A stretch of 64,000 nt of DNA, taken from contig NZ_LHPI01000001.1 of assembly GCF_001274785.1 (NCBI RefSeq), positions 496,001 through 560,000 on the forward strand. Direction: 5' to 3'. The position numbers were made by a program, and so were the translations under genes. Origin of the DNA: Vibrio hepatarius (lineage in GTDB: Bacteria; Pseudomonadota; Gammaproteobacteria; Enterobacterales; Vibrionaceae). Positions 1 through 9,027 of the stretch are shown piece after piece; positions within the stretch are counted from its first letter, which is position 1, and each line of letters starts with the position of its first letter. Below the pieces are notes generated by a model. That model made no database searches. It was not told the DNA's origin and saw only the letters and a program-made list of their open reading frames with translations.

Positions 1-120
1 AATATGTCGGAGTTGGTCAACCAAAACGTAACGGGCATTTGCCAGAGTGCCAGTGCCAGTGAAGAACTCTCTGAATTGGCAGAAAAGCAGAAAGAACAGT
101 TGGCGTTTTTTAAACTCTAA
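1..120 (+). CDS. Methyl-accepting chemotaxis protein, C-terminal fragment
   Basis: The window opens inside a reading frame that ends in TAA at 118-120. The 39 visible residues ([10 protein letters not shown]..., ending FFKL) match the last 39 residues of the complete chemoreceptor at 430-2058 at 35 positions. This is therefore the tail of the coiled-coil signalling domain of a paralogous methyl-accepting chemotaxis protein, and the two receptors lie in tandem. There is no C-terminal NWETF-type pentapeptide for CheR/CheB docking. Ligand and topology cannot be judged because the 5' part is outside the window. Confidence 0.9.
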   Translation, partial: NMSELVNQNVTGICQSASASEELSELAEKQKEQLAFFKL

Positions 121-143
121 CCCCTAGTTAATAATTGGCACGA

Positions 144-172
144 AGGCAGCTCAAATCAGAGCTGCCTTTTTT
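144..172 (+). terminator. Rho-independent terminator after the MCP fragment
   Basis: A 9-bp perfect stem (AGGCAGCTC / GAGCTGCCT) with a 6-nt loop is followed directly by a T-run. It separates the first chemoreceptor from the second. The rest of 121-429 is promoter-like AT-rich DNA with no gene. Confidence 0.85.
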
Positions 173-290
173 GTTCCCGTTAAACAACTTGATAACAGTT
201 GATGAATTGTTCATCGATGTCCGTGCAATAAGTCATCAATGAACGCGCATGGTTGTATATTGTTGTAAGAAAAGTCAAATTCCGCTTTAT

Positions 291-308
291 ACGTGACTTA
301 GATCACGT
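291..308. promoter_or_regulatory. CRP-type operator upstream of the chemoreceptor
   Basis: ACGTGACTTAGATCACGT is a perfect inverted repeat with the CRP spacing GTGA-N6-TCAC. It is centred about 130 bp before the chemoreceptor start at 430, which suggests cAMP-CRP control. That role is inferred from the match alone. Confidence 0.55.
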
Positions 309-429
309 ATTATTGTCCGCGGTCAAAGCAGTTACCGATTTGGTACCGTTAAAATCTGCTGCTTTAAAAGCACGCTATTCTGCGTGCGATAATAATTTCA
401 ATGCCATTCAGAATTTTTGAGCTAGTTAT

Positions 430-2058
430 ATGCAATTTTCTTTAAAGAACTTATCGATAAAGACGCAGGTGCTTCTACCTGTATTTTTCATTGCTTTCGC
501 CCTCGCTATCGCCCTCTGGTTTACCAATAATCAGCTCGAGCATGAGCAGCAGCAAGTCACTGAACATACCAATGCGTTTGTTACCTACAAAGACACATTG
601 GCAAAGATAGACGATCAGGTTTATCCACTACGCATTAGTGCGGTATACGCAATCTATGATGCGAATCGTCGTGATACGCTGCTTAACGAACTGGAGAAGA
701 GCGCAGTTCAGATCAACAAAGATCTTGATGTGATGCAGCAACAAAAAGCGTTTCGTAATGAAGCCAAAGCGGCACGCGTCGCGATCGATAACTACATCAA
801 CTACTCTCGCCAATCGGTCGATGTGTTTACGCGCAAGGATGAGGGCAGTATCTCTGCTGCGGAGTACAACCGCTTTATCAGCGAATACAAAACCTACGGT
901 GAAGAAATGGTTGAGTCGATTAACCAACTTTCTGTAGCTGCAAACGAATTCGCGGCTTATCAAATGGATCTAAGCGCAGAGCAGAACCGAAATGTACTAA
1001 ACATGGCGAAAGTGCTGGTGGCCGCAGTATTGGTGTTCTCTCTGGTTGTGGCTTGGGTTCTTGCCAACGTCATTGTGAGCCCAATTGCGAGCCTGCAAGA
1101 CGTAATGCGTAAACTGGCGCGAGGCGACTTGTCTGCTACAGCGAACATTGATGGTAAAAACGAGATTGCTCAGTTAGGTCAAGATGTTAATCAAACCGCT
1201 CAGCAACTACGTACAACCGTTCACCACCTGATTGGTATCAGTGAAGAAGTGGCATCGGCATCTACTGAGCTGGCGGCTGTGATGAACCAAGCGCAAGCAA
1301 ACGCTCAACAAGAGTTGGCGGAAATCGAACAGGTTGCGTCTGCTGTGAATGAGCTGTCTAGTACTGCTGATAATGTAAGTGATAACGCGCAGCTGGCTGA
1401 CTCCACGGCTCGTGAAGCGGACCAGCTAGCCAAATCGGGCTTGGATGTATTCAGCGAGAGCAATCAAGCAAGCTTACAGATGAGCCAAGCGCTAAATGAT
1501 GCGGCACACGTGGTACAAACGTTGAAAGTTCAATCTGAGCAGATCAGCGACGTTGTAGAAGTGATTCGCGGTGTATCTGAGCAAACTAACTTGTTAGCGC
1601 TTAACGCGGCGATTGAAGCGGCGCGTGCAGGTGAATCTGGTCGTGGTTTTGCGGTCGTTGCGGACGAAGTTCGTCTACTGGCGGCACGCACACAAGAGTC
1701 TACGGTTGAGATTCAAACCATCATTGAAGAGCTGCAAAAGCAATCTGGTTTGGCGAATGACAGCATGCAAATCAGCTTGGATATGTTGTCTAAAACCAAC
1801 GAGCTGACTGCTCAGGCTAACGATGCATTAACCGGAATCACTGAGTCCGTCGTCAACATCAATGACGCCAACACTCAAGTCGCCACCGCGGCGGAGCAGC
1901 AATCGCAAGTGACTCAAGACATCAACCGCAACGTGGTCAATATGTCTGAGTTGGTGAACCAAAATGTGGCGGGTATCTGTCAAAGTGCAAGCGCAAGTGA
2001 AGAGCTATCTAAGCTAGCCGAGAAGCAAAAAGCGCAGCTCGCGTTCTTCTCGCTTTAG
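430..2058 (+). CDS. Methyl-accepting chemotaxis protein
   Basis: Transmembrane chemoreceptor of 542 residues that would signal through CheW/CheA to the flagellar motor. A first membrane segment lies near residues 13-33, followed by a periplasmic, probably four-helix-bundle sensor to about 190, a second membrane segment near 190-212, a HAMP linker, and the methylation/signalling domain. The signalling hairpin is recognisable from [20 protein letters not shown] followed by the [12 protein letters not shown] motif. It lacks a C-terminal pentapeptide tether. It is a tandem paralogue of the receptor cut off at position 1. A CRP-like site lies upstream and a terminator follows at once, so it is probably monocistronic. 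The ligand cannot be inferred. Confidence 0.95.
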   Translation: MQFSLKNLSIKTQVLLPVFFIAFALAIALWFTNNQLEHEQQQVTEHTNAFVTYKDTLAKIDDQVYPLRISAVYAIYDANRRDTLLNELEKSAVQINKDLDVMQQQKAFRNEAKAARVAIDNYINYSRQSVDVFTRKDEGSISAAEYNRFISEYKTYGEEMVESINQLSVAANEFAAYQMDLSAEQNRNVLNMAKVLVAAVLVFSLVVAWVLANVIVSPIASLQDVMRKLARGDLSATANIDGKNEIAQLGQDVNQTAQQLRTTVHHLIGISEEVASASTELAAVMNQAQANAQQELAEIEQVASAVNELSSTADNVSDNAQLADSTAREADQLAKSGLDVFSESNQASLQMSQALNDAAHVVQTLKVQSEQISDVVEVIRGVSEQTNLLALNAAIEAARAGESGRGFAVVADEVRLLAARTQESTVEIQTIIEELQKQSGLANDSMQISLDMLSKTNELTAQANDALTGITESVVNINDANTQVATAAEQQSQVTQDINRNVVNMSELVNQNVAGICQSASASEELSKLAEKQKAQLAFFSL

Positions 2059-2081
2059 TTCTAAACGCACCGATATTCATT

Positions 2082-2107
2082 AAGCAGCCTCAATGGCTGC
2101 TTTTTTT
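2082..2107 (+). terminator. Terminator after the chemoreceptor
   Basis: AAGCAGCC / GGCTGCTT stem with a 5-nt loop followed by a run of T, 24 nt after the MCP stop codon. Confidence 0.85.
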
Positions 2108-2369
2108 CGCACAAAATCAAAAATAAATGTATTTTTTACAATGCGAAAACTGACGAAAAGTCTTGGTTTTGTGAGCGAAAGCTGCTGTTCCGCGATAGAA
2201 AGTATCAATAGTGACCAAGAGAGAAACGAAAAGGTTTGCGCAACCGTTTTTCTTAAGGTGGTTTAAGTGACTGTTTTTGTGTGAGAAAGTGAAATAAACG
2301 CTGCGAGGATAGGGACTTAGGTATGCAACTTAACCGAACTGTATCACAATAATTTTGAAATTATCAGTC
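2108..2369. other. Gene-free stretch between MCP terminator and guaC promoter
   Basis: No credible coding frame or RNA structure was seen here. The sequence is AT-rich. The features of note in the 462-nt gap before guaC are the promoter and twin hairpins listed separately at 2370-2473. Confidence 0.5.
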
Positions 2370-2397
2370 TTGCTAGAAATAAATCGCGACCTATAAT
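2370..2397 (+). promoter_or_regulatory. Sigma70 promoter of guaC
   Basis: A TTGCTA -35 box and a perfect TATAAT -10 box are separated by 16 bp. The predicted start point, about 7 nt after the -10 box, falls at about 2404, exactly where the terminator-like hairpin begins. Promoter strength is inferred from the consensus match. Confidence 0.6.
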
Positions 2398-2403
2398 GCT
2401 GAA

Positions 2404-2436
2404 AACCGGAGCGTCTGCCAACGCTCCGGTTTTTTT
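2404..2436 (+). terminator. Terminator hairpin at the 5' end of the guaC leader
   Basis: A perfect 10-bp stem (AACCGGAGCG / CGCTCCGGTT) closes the 8-nt loop TCTGCCAA and runs into seven or more T. It lies between the predicted transcription start and guaC, so it would act as an attenuator of guaC or yield an RNA of about 33 nt. It may instead end an upstream transcript, but no gene upstream needs it because the MCP has its own terminator. Confidence 0.7.
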
Positions 2437-2450
2437 GTGTCCGAAACTCA

Positions 2451-2473
2451 GTAAAGCGTCTGCCAACGCTTAC
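2451..2473 (+). promoter_or_regulatory. Second guaC leader hairpin with identical loop
   Basis: A shorter hairpin (AAGCG / CGCTT, extended by GTA/TAC around a bulged A) carries the same 8-nt loop TCTGCCAA as the terminator 15 nt upstream, but has no T-run. The shared 15-nt core GCGTCTGCCAACGCT suggests a duplicated regulatory element. What recognises it is unknown. Confidence 0.5.
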
Positions 2474-2520
2474 CGAAAACGCACCGACACTCCGACTTTA
2501 AGAGAAAGGAACTGTAATCA

Positions 2521-3564
2521 ATGCGTATCGAACAAGAACTTAAGTTAGGTTTTAAAGATGTACTATTTCGCCCAAAGCGATCAACGCTTAAAAGCCGCTC
2601 TCAAGTTGAATTAACCCGCGAGTTTACCTTCAAGCATAGTGGTCGTCAATGGTCTGGAACGCCTGTTATTGCTGCGAATATGGACTCAGTGGGTAGTTTC
2701 GAAATGGCAAAAGCGCTGTCTGAACATGGTGTCATGACAGCGGTTCACAAACACTACACTGTTGAAGACTGGGCAGAGTTTGTAAAAGGCGCGGATGCGT
2801 CTGTTCTAAACAATGTCATGGTTTCTACTGGCACATCGGATGCCGACTTCAAGAAAACTCAAGACATTATGGCGATGTCAGATGAGCTGATTTTCATCTG
2901 TATAGACATCGCCAATGGTTACTCTGAGCATTTGGTTGAGTACGTTGAGCGCGTGCGAGCAGCATTCCCAGACAAAGTGATCTCTGCCGGTAACGTTGTC
3001 ACAGGTGATATGTGTGAAGAGCTCATCCTAGCGGGTGCAGACATAGTCAAAGTAGGTATTGGCCCAGGCTCAGTATGCACCACACGCGTTAAAACTGGCG
3101 TTGGTTATCCGCAACTGTCTGCAATCATCGAATGTGGCGACGCAGCACATGGACTTGGCGGTATGATCATCGGTGACGGCGGCTGTACTTGTGCTGGTGA
3201 CGTGTCTAAAGCCTTCGGCGGTGGCGCTGATTTCGTCATGCTCGGCGGTATGTTAGCAGGTCACGAAGAATCGGGCGGTGAGCAAGTCGAGAAAGACGGC
3301 AAAACGTACATGAAGTTCTACGGTATGTCTTCACAGTCAGCCATGGACAAGCACTCAGGTGGTGTGGCTAAGTACCGCGCAGCAGAGGGTAAAACCGTAC
3401 TATTGCCATTTCGCGGCTCCGTTCACGGCACTATTTCTGACATCCTTGGTGGTGTACGCTCAACCTGTACCTATGTAGGCGCAGCAAAGCTTAAAGAGTT
3501 AACTAAACGTACGACTTTCATCCGTGTACAAGAGCAAGAGAACAACGTGTTTGGTAGAGAGTAA
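2521..3564 (+). CDS. guaC: GMP reductase
   Basis: NADPH-dependent GMP reductase (GMP to IMP plus ammonia), a cytosolic purine-salvage enzyme of the IMPDH/GMPR TIM-barrel family. The 347 residues match the usual E. coli-type GuaC length. The catalytic loop GPGSVCTTR places the nucleophile at Cys-186. The glycine-rich phosphate-binding segment ([11 protein letters not shown]) and the flap region with KFYGMSS are present. There is no CBS insertion, which distinguishes it from IMP dehydrogenase. An AAAGGA ribosome-binding site precedes the ATG. The leader carries the promoter and twin hairpins described above, so attenuation is likely. A terminator follows. Confidence 0.96.
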   Translation: MRIEQELKLGFKDVLFRPKRSTLKSRSQVELTREFTFKHSGRQWSGTPVIAANMDSVGSFEMAKALSEHGVMTAVHKHYTVEDWAEFVKGADASVLNNVMVSTGTSDADFKKTQDIMAMSDELIFICIDIANGYSEHLVEYVERVRAAFPDKVISAGNVVTGDMCEELILAGADIVKVGIGPGSVCTTRVKTGVGYPQLSAIIECGDAAHGLGGMIIGDGGCTCAGDVSKAFGGGADFVMLGGMLAGHEESGGEQVEKDGKTYMKFYGMSSQSAMDKHSGGVAKYRAAEGKTVLLPFRGSVHGTISDILGGVRSTCTYVGAAKLKELTKRTTFIRVQEQENNVFGRE

Positions 3565-3598
3565 TCTGACGATTATTCGGAAAACTCGATTTATAAAG

Positions 3599-3622
3599 AG
3601 CCGCGATTTAGCGGCTTTTTTT
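3599..3622 (+). terminator. Terminator of guaC
   Basis: AGCCGC / GCGGCT stem with a 6-nt loop and a T-run, 35 nt after the guaC stop codon. Confidence 0.85.
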
Positions 3623-3681
3623 GCATCTAAGGTAATGTCGCAAAGGAAATTAAAACACCTTAACTAAGCGTTAAAGCATCG

Positions 3682-3711
3682 AAAAAAAAGAGCCCTGGGG
3701 GAGGGCTCTTT
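3682..3711 (-). terminator. Terminator of the IIA / IIC-IIB operon
   Basis: The stem AGAGCCCT / AGGGCTCT is flanked on the + strand by a run of A, giving a U-run for minus-strand transcripts that have just left the PTS permease gene ending at 3730. Confidence 0.8.
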
Positions 3712-3729
3712 GGGGTAGGAGTTTAAGGT

Positions 3730-5133
3730 TTAAGCTTGAATCAGAGTTGTGGCGTTGCGCATCGCTTCTTTGGTTGAACACTCGACAATGTTGGCGTTGG
3801 TAAAGCGGTGGGCATCTTTCACTTGGATGTCGTGAGCCAAGATAACCAGCTTGGCGTTGGCGACATCTAGGTCTGTGATGCGATTCTGGATGCCGTTTTG
3901 TCCTTGAGTTTCTACTTTGATTTTGATGCCAGCTGCTGCGCCTGCTTTCTCTAGCGCTTTTGCCGCCATAAAGGTGTGCGCTACGCCAGATGGGCAACAA
4001 GTGACAGCGACGATGTCGTATTCGCCTTCGCCAGCAACTGGAGCCGCTTGAGCTTGTGCAGGTTCCGCTTGTTCCATTTCTGCTTCAGGATCCTCTTCTA
4101 CAACTGGTTTCCAGAAGCCGACAATCAGTGCGGTTGTTAAAGAGCCTAATGCGATACCAACGACGTACATTGGGATGTTGCTCGATACTGGCGCTGTAAT
4201 TAAACCGCCCCAAGGTGCGTGCAGCAGAACGTTGGTTAGGAAGCCGAACACACAGCCAACGATACCGCCAGCAACGATTGAAGGTAAAACGCGTACAGGA
4301 TCGTTTGCGGCAAATGGGATTGCGCCTTCAGAGATACCGATAGAGCCCATGATTGCGGCTGCTTTACCTGCTTCTTGCTCTTGTTTAGTGAACTTCTTCT
4401 TGAATAGGAAAGTTGCAAGTGCCATACCCAAAGGCGGCGTACAGATAGCGATACCCACACCACCCATTAGCCATGGCTGAGTATCAACCTGAGTTTGAGC
4501 GAACAACGTAGCGACTTTGTTGATTGGACCGCCCATATCGAACGCAGTCATACCACCAAGAATCGTACCTAGCACCACTTTAGAAGCACCAGCCATCGAA
4601 GCAAGGAATTCGTTCATTGATGCCATGAAGATCTTGATTGGCTCACCGATACCCCACAACACAATGCCGGCAGAGATAATCGTACCGACAAGAGGGTAGA
4701 TAAAGTAGGCGCCCAGCGCAGTCATGTTGGCAGAAAGAGGGATCTTCTTAAGTTGGAATACCACACCACCAGCGATGAAGCCCGCTACGATACAGCCGAG
4801 GAAACCACCGCCCATATCTGCCATGATGCCAGAAGAGATCATCGCAGGTGCGAGTGCTGGTTTGTCCGCAATCGAGTAGCCGATAAAGCCGCCCAGAATA
4901 ATTGGGAACAACACCAAACCTTTGATACCGATGTTTGAAATATCAGCCAATATGCCATCTGCAGGGACCGCACCTTTACCTGATGCCATCACCGCCAATG
5001 CCAGTAATACGCCACCAGCAACAATAAATGGCAACATGTGTGAAGTACCAAATAAAAGGTGACCTTTCATGGTACTGAGTAGTTTTTTGAAATCACTACC
5101 GTTATTAGTAGTTTGAGCTGTTAGGGTACTCAT
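3730..5133 (-). CDS. PTS fructose-family permease, IIC-IIB
   Basis: Inner-membrane sugar permease of the fructose/mannitol PTS family, 467 residues. The order is an N-terminal IIC domain of about eight to ten membrane segments (residues about 25-345), an acidic Ala/Pro-rich linker, and a C-terminal IIB domain. The IIB active site is CPSGVAHTF, with the phosphorylatable Cys in TCCPSG. The IIC signatures GGxxAFDMGGPINK and GISEGAIPFAANDP are intact. It has no IIA. That domain is supplied by the separate gene 11 nt upstream (5145-5585), and the two form an operon ending at the terminator at 3682. The sugar is uncertain: fructose-family permeases also take mannose and other hexoses. It resembles the FruA-like paralogues of the V. 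cholerae VC1820-VC1827 island. Confidence 0.92.
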   Translation of the reverse strand: MSTLTAQTTNNGSDFKKLLSTMKGHLLFGTSHMLPFIVAGGVLLALAVMASGKGAVPADGILADISNIGIKGLVLFPIILGGFIGYSIADKPALAPAMISSGIMADMGGGFLGCIVAGFIAGGVVFQLKKIPLSANMTALGAYFIYPLVGTIISAGIVLWGIGEPIKIFMASMNEFLASMAGASKVVLGTILGGMTAFDMGGPINKVATLFAQTQVDTQPWLMGGVGIAICTPPLGMALATFLFKKKFTKQEQEAGKAAAIMGSIGISEGAIPFAANDPVRVLPSIVAGGIVGCVFGFLTNVLLHAPWGGLITAPVSSNIPMYVVGIALGSLTTALIVGFWKPVVEEDPEAEMEQAEPAQAQAAPVAGEGEYDIVAVTCCPSGVAHTFMAAKALEKAGAAAGIKIKVETQGQNGIQNRITDLDVANAKLVILAHDIQVKDAHRFTNANIVECSTKEAMRNATTLIQA

Positions 5134-5144
5134 AATTTCACGCC

Positions 5145-5585
5145 TTATGAATTAATTAGAATATTAAGTATTTGGTTTTCGTCTTTTGCGTTATGGATAT
5201 CTTCAATAAACTCTTCATTAAATTTTCCGAATAGTTCTTGAAGAACATAAATATGGTGATCAGCCCCGTTATCGGGTGAAGCAATCATAAAAAACAGAGT
5301 TGGTTTGATGCCGTCTTCGTCGCCGTAATCGATGCCTTCACGCTTTACTCCTACTGCGATTGCCGGCTCCGTAACCGCTTGGCTTTTCGAGTGTGGGTAA
5401 GCGATGCCATCCATGGAAGTGACACTCAAAGCTTCACGCGTTTCAATGTCGGTTAAGAAAGCTTCTTTGCTGTTGATTCGGTTGTTATCGAATAACATTT
5501 GTGCCAATTCTTCGAAGAGTTCTTTCTTACTGGTAGCTTGAATATTGTTATTGATTAGTTTGGTAGTTATTAATTCATTAATCAT
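5145..5585 (-). CDS. PTS fructose-family IIA protein
   Basis: Stand-alone cytosolic EIIA of the PtsN/Fru superfamily, 146 residues. It would take phosphate from HPr on His-65 (motif GIAYPHSKS) and pass it to the IIB domain of the adjacent permease. Length and motifs are normal for a single IIA domain. It is the first gene of a two-gene operon with the IIC-IIB permease, and a CRP-like half-palindrome lies about 110 bp upstream. The N-terminal region resembles the IIA parts of the two fused permeases in this island, suggesting duplication within the locus. Confidence 0.92.
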   Translation of the reverse strand: MINELITTKLINNNIQATSKKELFEELAQMLFDNNRINSKEAFLTDIETREALSVTSMDGIAYPHSKSQAVTEPAIAVGVKREGIDYGDEDGIKPTLFFMIASPDNGADHHIYVLQELFGKFNEEFIEDIHNAKDENQILNILINS

Positions 5586-5695
5586 GTTTAGGTTTATTAT
5601 CTATGAAGTAATAAACCCAATGTAATTAATGAAGTGACTTGGCGAAATAGTAAAAAAAATACAATAACTATACTTTTGTATCACCAATAGTTAAG

Positions 5696-5711
5696 TGTGA
5701 TTTAGCTCTCC
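5696..5711. promoter_or_regulatory. CRP-like site before the IIA / IIC-IIB operon
   Basis: TGTGATTTAGCTCTCC fits TGTGA-N6-TCACA with a perfect left half and a partial right half. It lies about 110 bp upstream of the IIA start on the minus strand. Similar TGTGAttt sequences occur in the promoter region at 9143-9341. Confidence 0.4.
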
Positions 5712-5743
5712 AAGATATAACAATAAAATTAGGGAGATGAATA

Positions 5744-5773
5744 TAAAAAAGCCAATAACCTTGGTTATTGGCT
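5744..5773 (-). terminator. Terminator of manA
   Basis: An 11-bp stem (AGCCAATAACC / GGTTATTGGCT) with a 2-nt loop and a flanking A-run on the + strand acts as terminator for the minus-strand manA transcript. Confidence 0.85.
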
Positions 5774-5816
5774 GAATAGTAAGACGCAAAATGTGCTGGA
5801 AGTTTGCGGTGTGCTG

Positions 5817-7049
5817 TTAGCAGTAGGCGCGAGCGACTCTGCCTTGACTGCGAATCGTGTATTGTTGCGTGTAAGCAGGGATGAAAACAGATTGTCCTTT
5901 CTCTATTACGCAGATTTCACCGTTTGCGTGTGTCACCACTAACGCAGAATCTAATGGCAACAATATTTCAGCACTGTGTGCATCTAAAGAGAGATCGTTA
6001 GCGCTCGGAATTATGGCAAACTTGAAATCGTCGACCGGGATTGGGTACTCGAGCACGCCGTTATTTTCAATAGGCGCTAACAATAGATGATCAAACGGTT
6101 TCTCACTGAAACGAGTACACGCAACAAGCTCTTTAACGTCAATGTATTTTGGCGTCAGACCAGCGCGCAGAACGTTGTCTGAGTTTGCCATGATCTCAAG
6201 TCCGGTCCCTTTTAAGTAGGCGTGTGGTGTTTCTGCATCCAAAAACATCGCTTGCCCTGGCTGAAGGGTGATTACGTTGAGGATTAATGGCGCAAACAAA
6301 CCAATGTCTCCTGGGTACTGCGTCTCAAGTTCTAAGATCAGGTCGAACAACGGCATATCGATAATGCGAGCCTGCGCCAATAGCAAGGTCAACGCCATCT
6401 CTTTTTGTTCACCTTCTAGTGAAAGTAATCCAGAGAAGAAGCTCGCTAAACCAGTTGGTGTTTGCTCGGCGATAAGATCGTCGACCAAGTCTTGCAGTTC
6501 TAGAATCGCAAGCTCTGAGAAGAAGTTAATGATTTCGCTGATTGGACGAAAGCCATTCATCGCTTTGTATTCCGTTAAGGCGTAAACGAGCTCTGGCTTG
6601 TGGTTGGGATCTTTATAGTTACGATTTGCAGCCGATAATGGGATACCTTGTTGTTCTTCCGCCACGAAACCCAGTTCTGCCTGTTGCTTGTTGGGGTGAA
6701 CCTGAATCGAAAGCGCTTTTTCCGCTGCTAACACTTTGAAAAGGTATGGAAGTTCGCCAAAGCGAGTGGCGACTTCTTTACTTAAAAAAGCATTCATATC
6801 GTTGGCAATCAAGGTGGAAAGCTTAGTTTCCTCGCCGTTAGACAAGACCGTTGAGCAACCATTTGGGTGTGCGCCCATCCAAAGTTCAGCTTGAGGTTCG
6901 CCTGTTGGGTTATCAATACCAAACAGTTGATTGATAGAAGTTGTGCTGCCCCAAGCGTAGTTTTGAATCGTATTGTTCATCACAAAGAACATCGGATGAG
7001 CCGTTGTGGTGTGGGGCGTTTGTGTCTCGAACATCGTTAAGTCAGACAT
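5817..7049 (-). CDS. manA: Mannose-6-phosphate isomerase, class I
   Basis: Zinc-dependent cupin isomerase that converts mannose 6-phosphate to fructose 6-phosphate, 410 residues. The N-terminal signature QNYAWGS, the zinc-binding stretch LSIQVHPNKQQAE and the EMMANSDNVLRAGLTPKY-like region (EIMANSDNVLRAGL) are all visible. It lies 70 nt downstream of the IIA-IIB-IIC permease on the same strand, so product uptake and isomerisation are probably co-transcribed. This pairing supports mannose as the substrate of that permease. A GGTGA ribosome-binding site lies 6 nt before the ATG at 7049. The first 20 residues before the conserved domain are a little longer than in E. coli ManA. Confidence 0.95.
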   Translation of the reverse strand: MSDLTMFETQTPHTTTAHPMFFVMNNTIQNYAWGSTTSINQLFGIDNPTGEPQAELWMGAHPNGCSTVLSNGEETKLSTLIANDMNAFLSKEVATRFGELPYLFKVLAAEKALSIQVHPNKQQAELGFVAEEQQGIPLSAANRNYKDPNHKPELVYALTEYKAMNGFRPISEIINFFSELAILELQDLVDDLIAEQTPTGLASFFSGLLSLEGEQKEMALTLLLAQARIIDMPLFDLILELETQYPGDIGLFAPLILNVITLQPGQAMFLDAETPHAYLKGTGLEIMANSDNVLRAGLTPKYIDVKELVACTRFSEKPFDHLLLAPIENNGVLEYPIPVDDFKFAIIPSANDLSLDAHSAEILLPLDSALVVTHANGEICVIEKGQSVFIPAYTQQYTIRSQGRVARAYC

Positions 7050-7119
7050 AGAGTGTCACCATAGGAGGTAATCATGGCTTGGATATTGTCCAAGCCATTG
7101 GAGTCGATAATGGGAGGGG

Positions 7120-9027
7120 TTAAGCGATCGCTTCAATCATTTTTGCTTTGCGAACTTTCTTCAGCGTTACACACGTAACTGCGGTAACTACTGCGCCTGC
7201 TGCCATACAAATTAGCGCCAGCAGTGGGTAGTTCATCGCGCCAAGTAGGGCTACAACAGGACCGCCGTGCGCTACGCTGTTGGTGATGCCGAACGAGAAC
7301 GCCATGACTGCCGCAACCATTGAACCAAGTACGTTTGCCGGAATTACTGACATTGGATCTTGCGCTGCGAATGGGATAGCACCTTCAGAGATACCGACCA
7401 GACCCATCGCGCCTGCTGCCTTACCAGCTTCGGTTTCTGACTCTTCAAACAGGTCAAACTTACGGCCCAATACGGTTGCTAATGCCATGCCTAGTGGAGC
7501 AACTGGGATTGCACACGCCATCGCGCCCATAAATTGCGTTTGACCGCTGGCAATCATGCCGACAGAGAATAGGAAGGCGACTTTGTTGAAAGGGCCACCC
7601 ATATCGAAGCCAGCCATACCACCAAGCACGATACCGAGAAGAACAACGTTACCTGTGCTCATGCTGGTAAGTAGCGCAGTTAGTCCATCCATTAAGCTTG
7701 CGATTGGCGCACCAATAACGAAAATGAACAGACCTGCAATGAACAGTGAACCGGTGATTGGCGCGATCATGATTGGCACCAAAGGTTGGATGAACTTGTG
7801 GTAGTTGATCGAGGTAATCCACTTCACGAAGTAACCCACAAGCAGACCAGCGATAATCGCGCCGATAAAGCCTGTGCCTGCATCTGCGCCGTAGAAAGAA
7901 CCGTTGTTAGCAATCCAACCGCCGATTAGGCCAGGTGTTAATGCAGGGCGATCAGCAATCGCGTAAGCAATGTAGCCTGCAAGGATTGGAATCATCAATG
8001 TAAAGGCAACCACACCTACGTTTAGGATTTGGTTCCACATACTGCCTTCTGGGATTGCCATGCCTGCTTCACTAGGTTGACCACCAATCGCTAGCGCGAG
8101 AGCAATCAAAAGACCGCCTGTGACCACAAATGGGATCATGTGTGATACGCCATTCATCAAGTAACGGTATAGATCAGAACGAGCTTGAGAAGCTTTGTCA
8201 GCCACCGAAGACTGGCTGTTAGCATTGGCATCTGCTTGGTATGTTGGCGCGTTTAACGCCTCGTTAATCAGTGCTTGTGCATCACGAATCGGCGCTTTTA
8301 CATTGGTTTTCACTACGCGCTTACCCGCAAAGCGATTCATGTCGACTTGTTTGTCACACGCGACAATGATTGCATCAGCACGCTCGATTTCTTCTTCTGT
8401 CGGGCTATTTTTCACACCAATCGAGCCATTGGTTTCAACCTTAACTTCGTAACCCATCGCCGCCGCGCCTTTTTCTAACGCTTCAGCTGCAAGGTAGGTG
8501 TGTGCAACACCAGCAGGACACCCCGTCACGCCGATGATGAAGCCTTTACTCTCTTCAGCGTTTACCACAGGCTGTGGCTCTTGTTTCGCCAGCAGCAGCG
8601 CTAGCGCTTCTTCAGTGTTTGAAGCGTTTAGGAAAGCGTCGATAAAGCCTTCTTCAATCAGTTTTGAAGAAAGCTCGGCTAGCACTTCAATGTGGTGGTT
8701 ATCACCACCATCTGGAGAGGCGATCATAAAGAACAGTTTTGATGGCAAACCGTCTTCTGCGCCGTAGTCGATACCTGATTGGCTCACGCCGATAACAACC
8801 GCTGGCTCAAGAACGGCGGCACTTTTCGCGTGCGGAATAGCAACACCATCTTCAAAGCCCGTATTACCTAATTCTTCGCGCGCTTTAATATCGGTCAGAA
8901 ATTGTGTTTGGTCAGAAATACGACCTTGCGCATGAAGAACAGAAACCAGTTCTTGAAAAACCTCTTCTTTCGAAGTCGCTTGAAGATCAAGCTTAATTAA
9001 TTCTTCGTTTATTAGTTTGGTGATCAT
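7120..9027 (-). CDS. PTS fructose-family permease, IIA-IIB-IIC (probably mannose)
   Basis: Three-domain permease of 635 residues. IIA occupies residues 1-150 with active His-66 (GVAIPHAKS), IIB about 162-270 with active Cys-170 (GVTGCPAGVAHTY), and IIC about 290-625 with the signatures GGMAGFDMGGPFNK and GISEGAIPFAAQDP. It would phosphorylate its sugar during import using phosphate from HPr. Its close link to manA downstream and to a divergent AraC-type gene matches the V. cholerae mannose locus (VC1825-VC1827), so mannose is the likeliest substrate. Two CRP-like sites lie in the divergent promoter region. Confidence 0.93.
   Translation of the reverse strand: MITKLINEELIKLDLQATSKEEVFQELVSVLHAQGRISDQTQFLTDIKAREELGNTGFEDGVAIPHAKSAAVLEPAVVIGVSQSGIDYGAEDGLPSKLFFMIASPDGGDNHHIEVLAELSSKLIEEGFIDAFLNASNTEEALALLLAKQEPQPVVNAEESKGFIIGVTGCPAGVAHTYLAAEALEKGAAAMGYEVKVETNGSIGVKNSPTEEEIERADAIIVACDKQVDMNRFAGKRVVKTNVKAPIRDAQALINEALNAPTYQADANANSQSSVADKASQARSDLYRYLMNGVSHMIPFVVTGGLLIALALAIGGQPSEAGMAIPEGSMWNQILNVGVVAFTLMIPILAGYIAYAIADRPALTPGLIGGWIANNGSFYGADAGTGFIGAIIAGLLVGYFVKWITSINYHKFIQPLVPIMIAPITGSLFIAGLFIFVIGAPIASLMDGLTALLTSMSTGNVVLLGIVLGGMAGFDMGGPFNKVAFLFSVGMIASGQTQFMGAMACAIPVAPLGMALATVLGRKFDLFEESETEAGKAAGAMGLVGISEGAIPFAAQDPMSVIPANVLGSMVAAVMAFSFGITNSVAHGGPVVALLGAMNYPLLALICMAAGAVVTAVTCVTLKKVRKAKMIEAIA

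Noticed and set aside
2059..2520. Purine riboswitch upstream of guaC
   Set aside because: The conserved purine-riboswitch core and three-way junction pattern were not found. Only the two simple hairpins are visible.
3671..4938. Several open frames of 60-110 codons on both strands over the IIC-IIB permease gene
   Set aside because: They are shadows of the well-supported permease, with no family motifs or ribosome-binding sites of their own.
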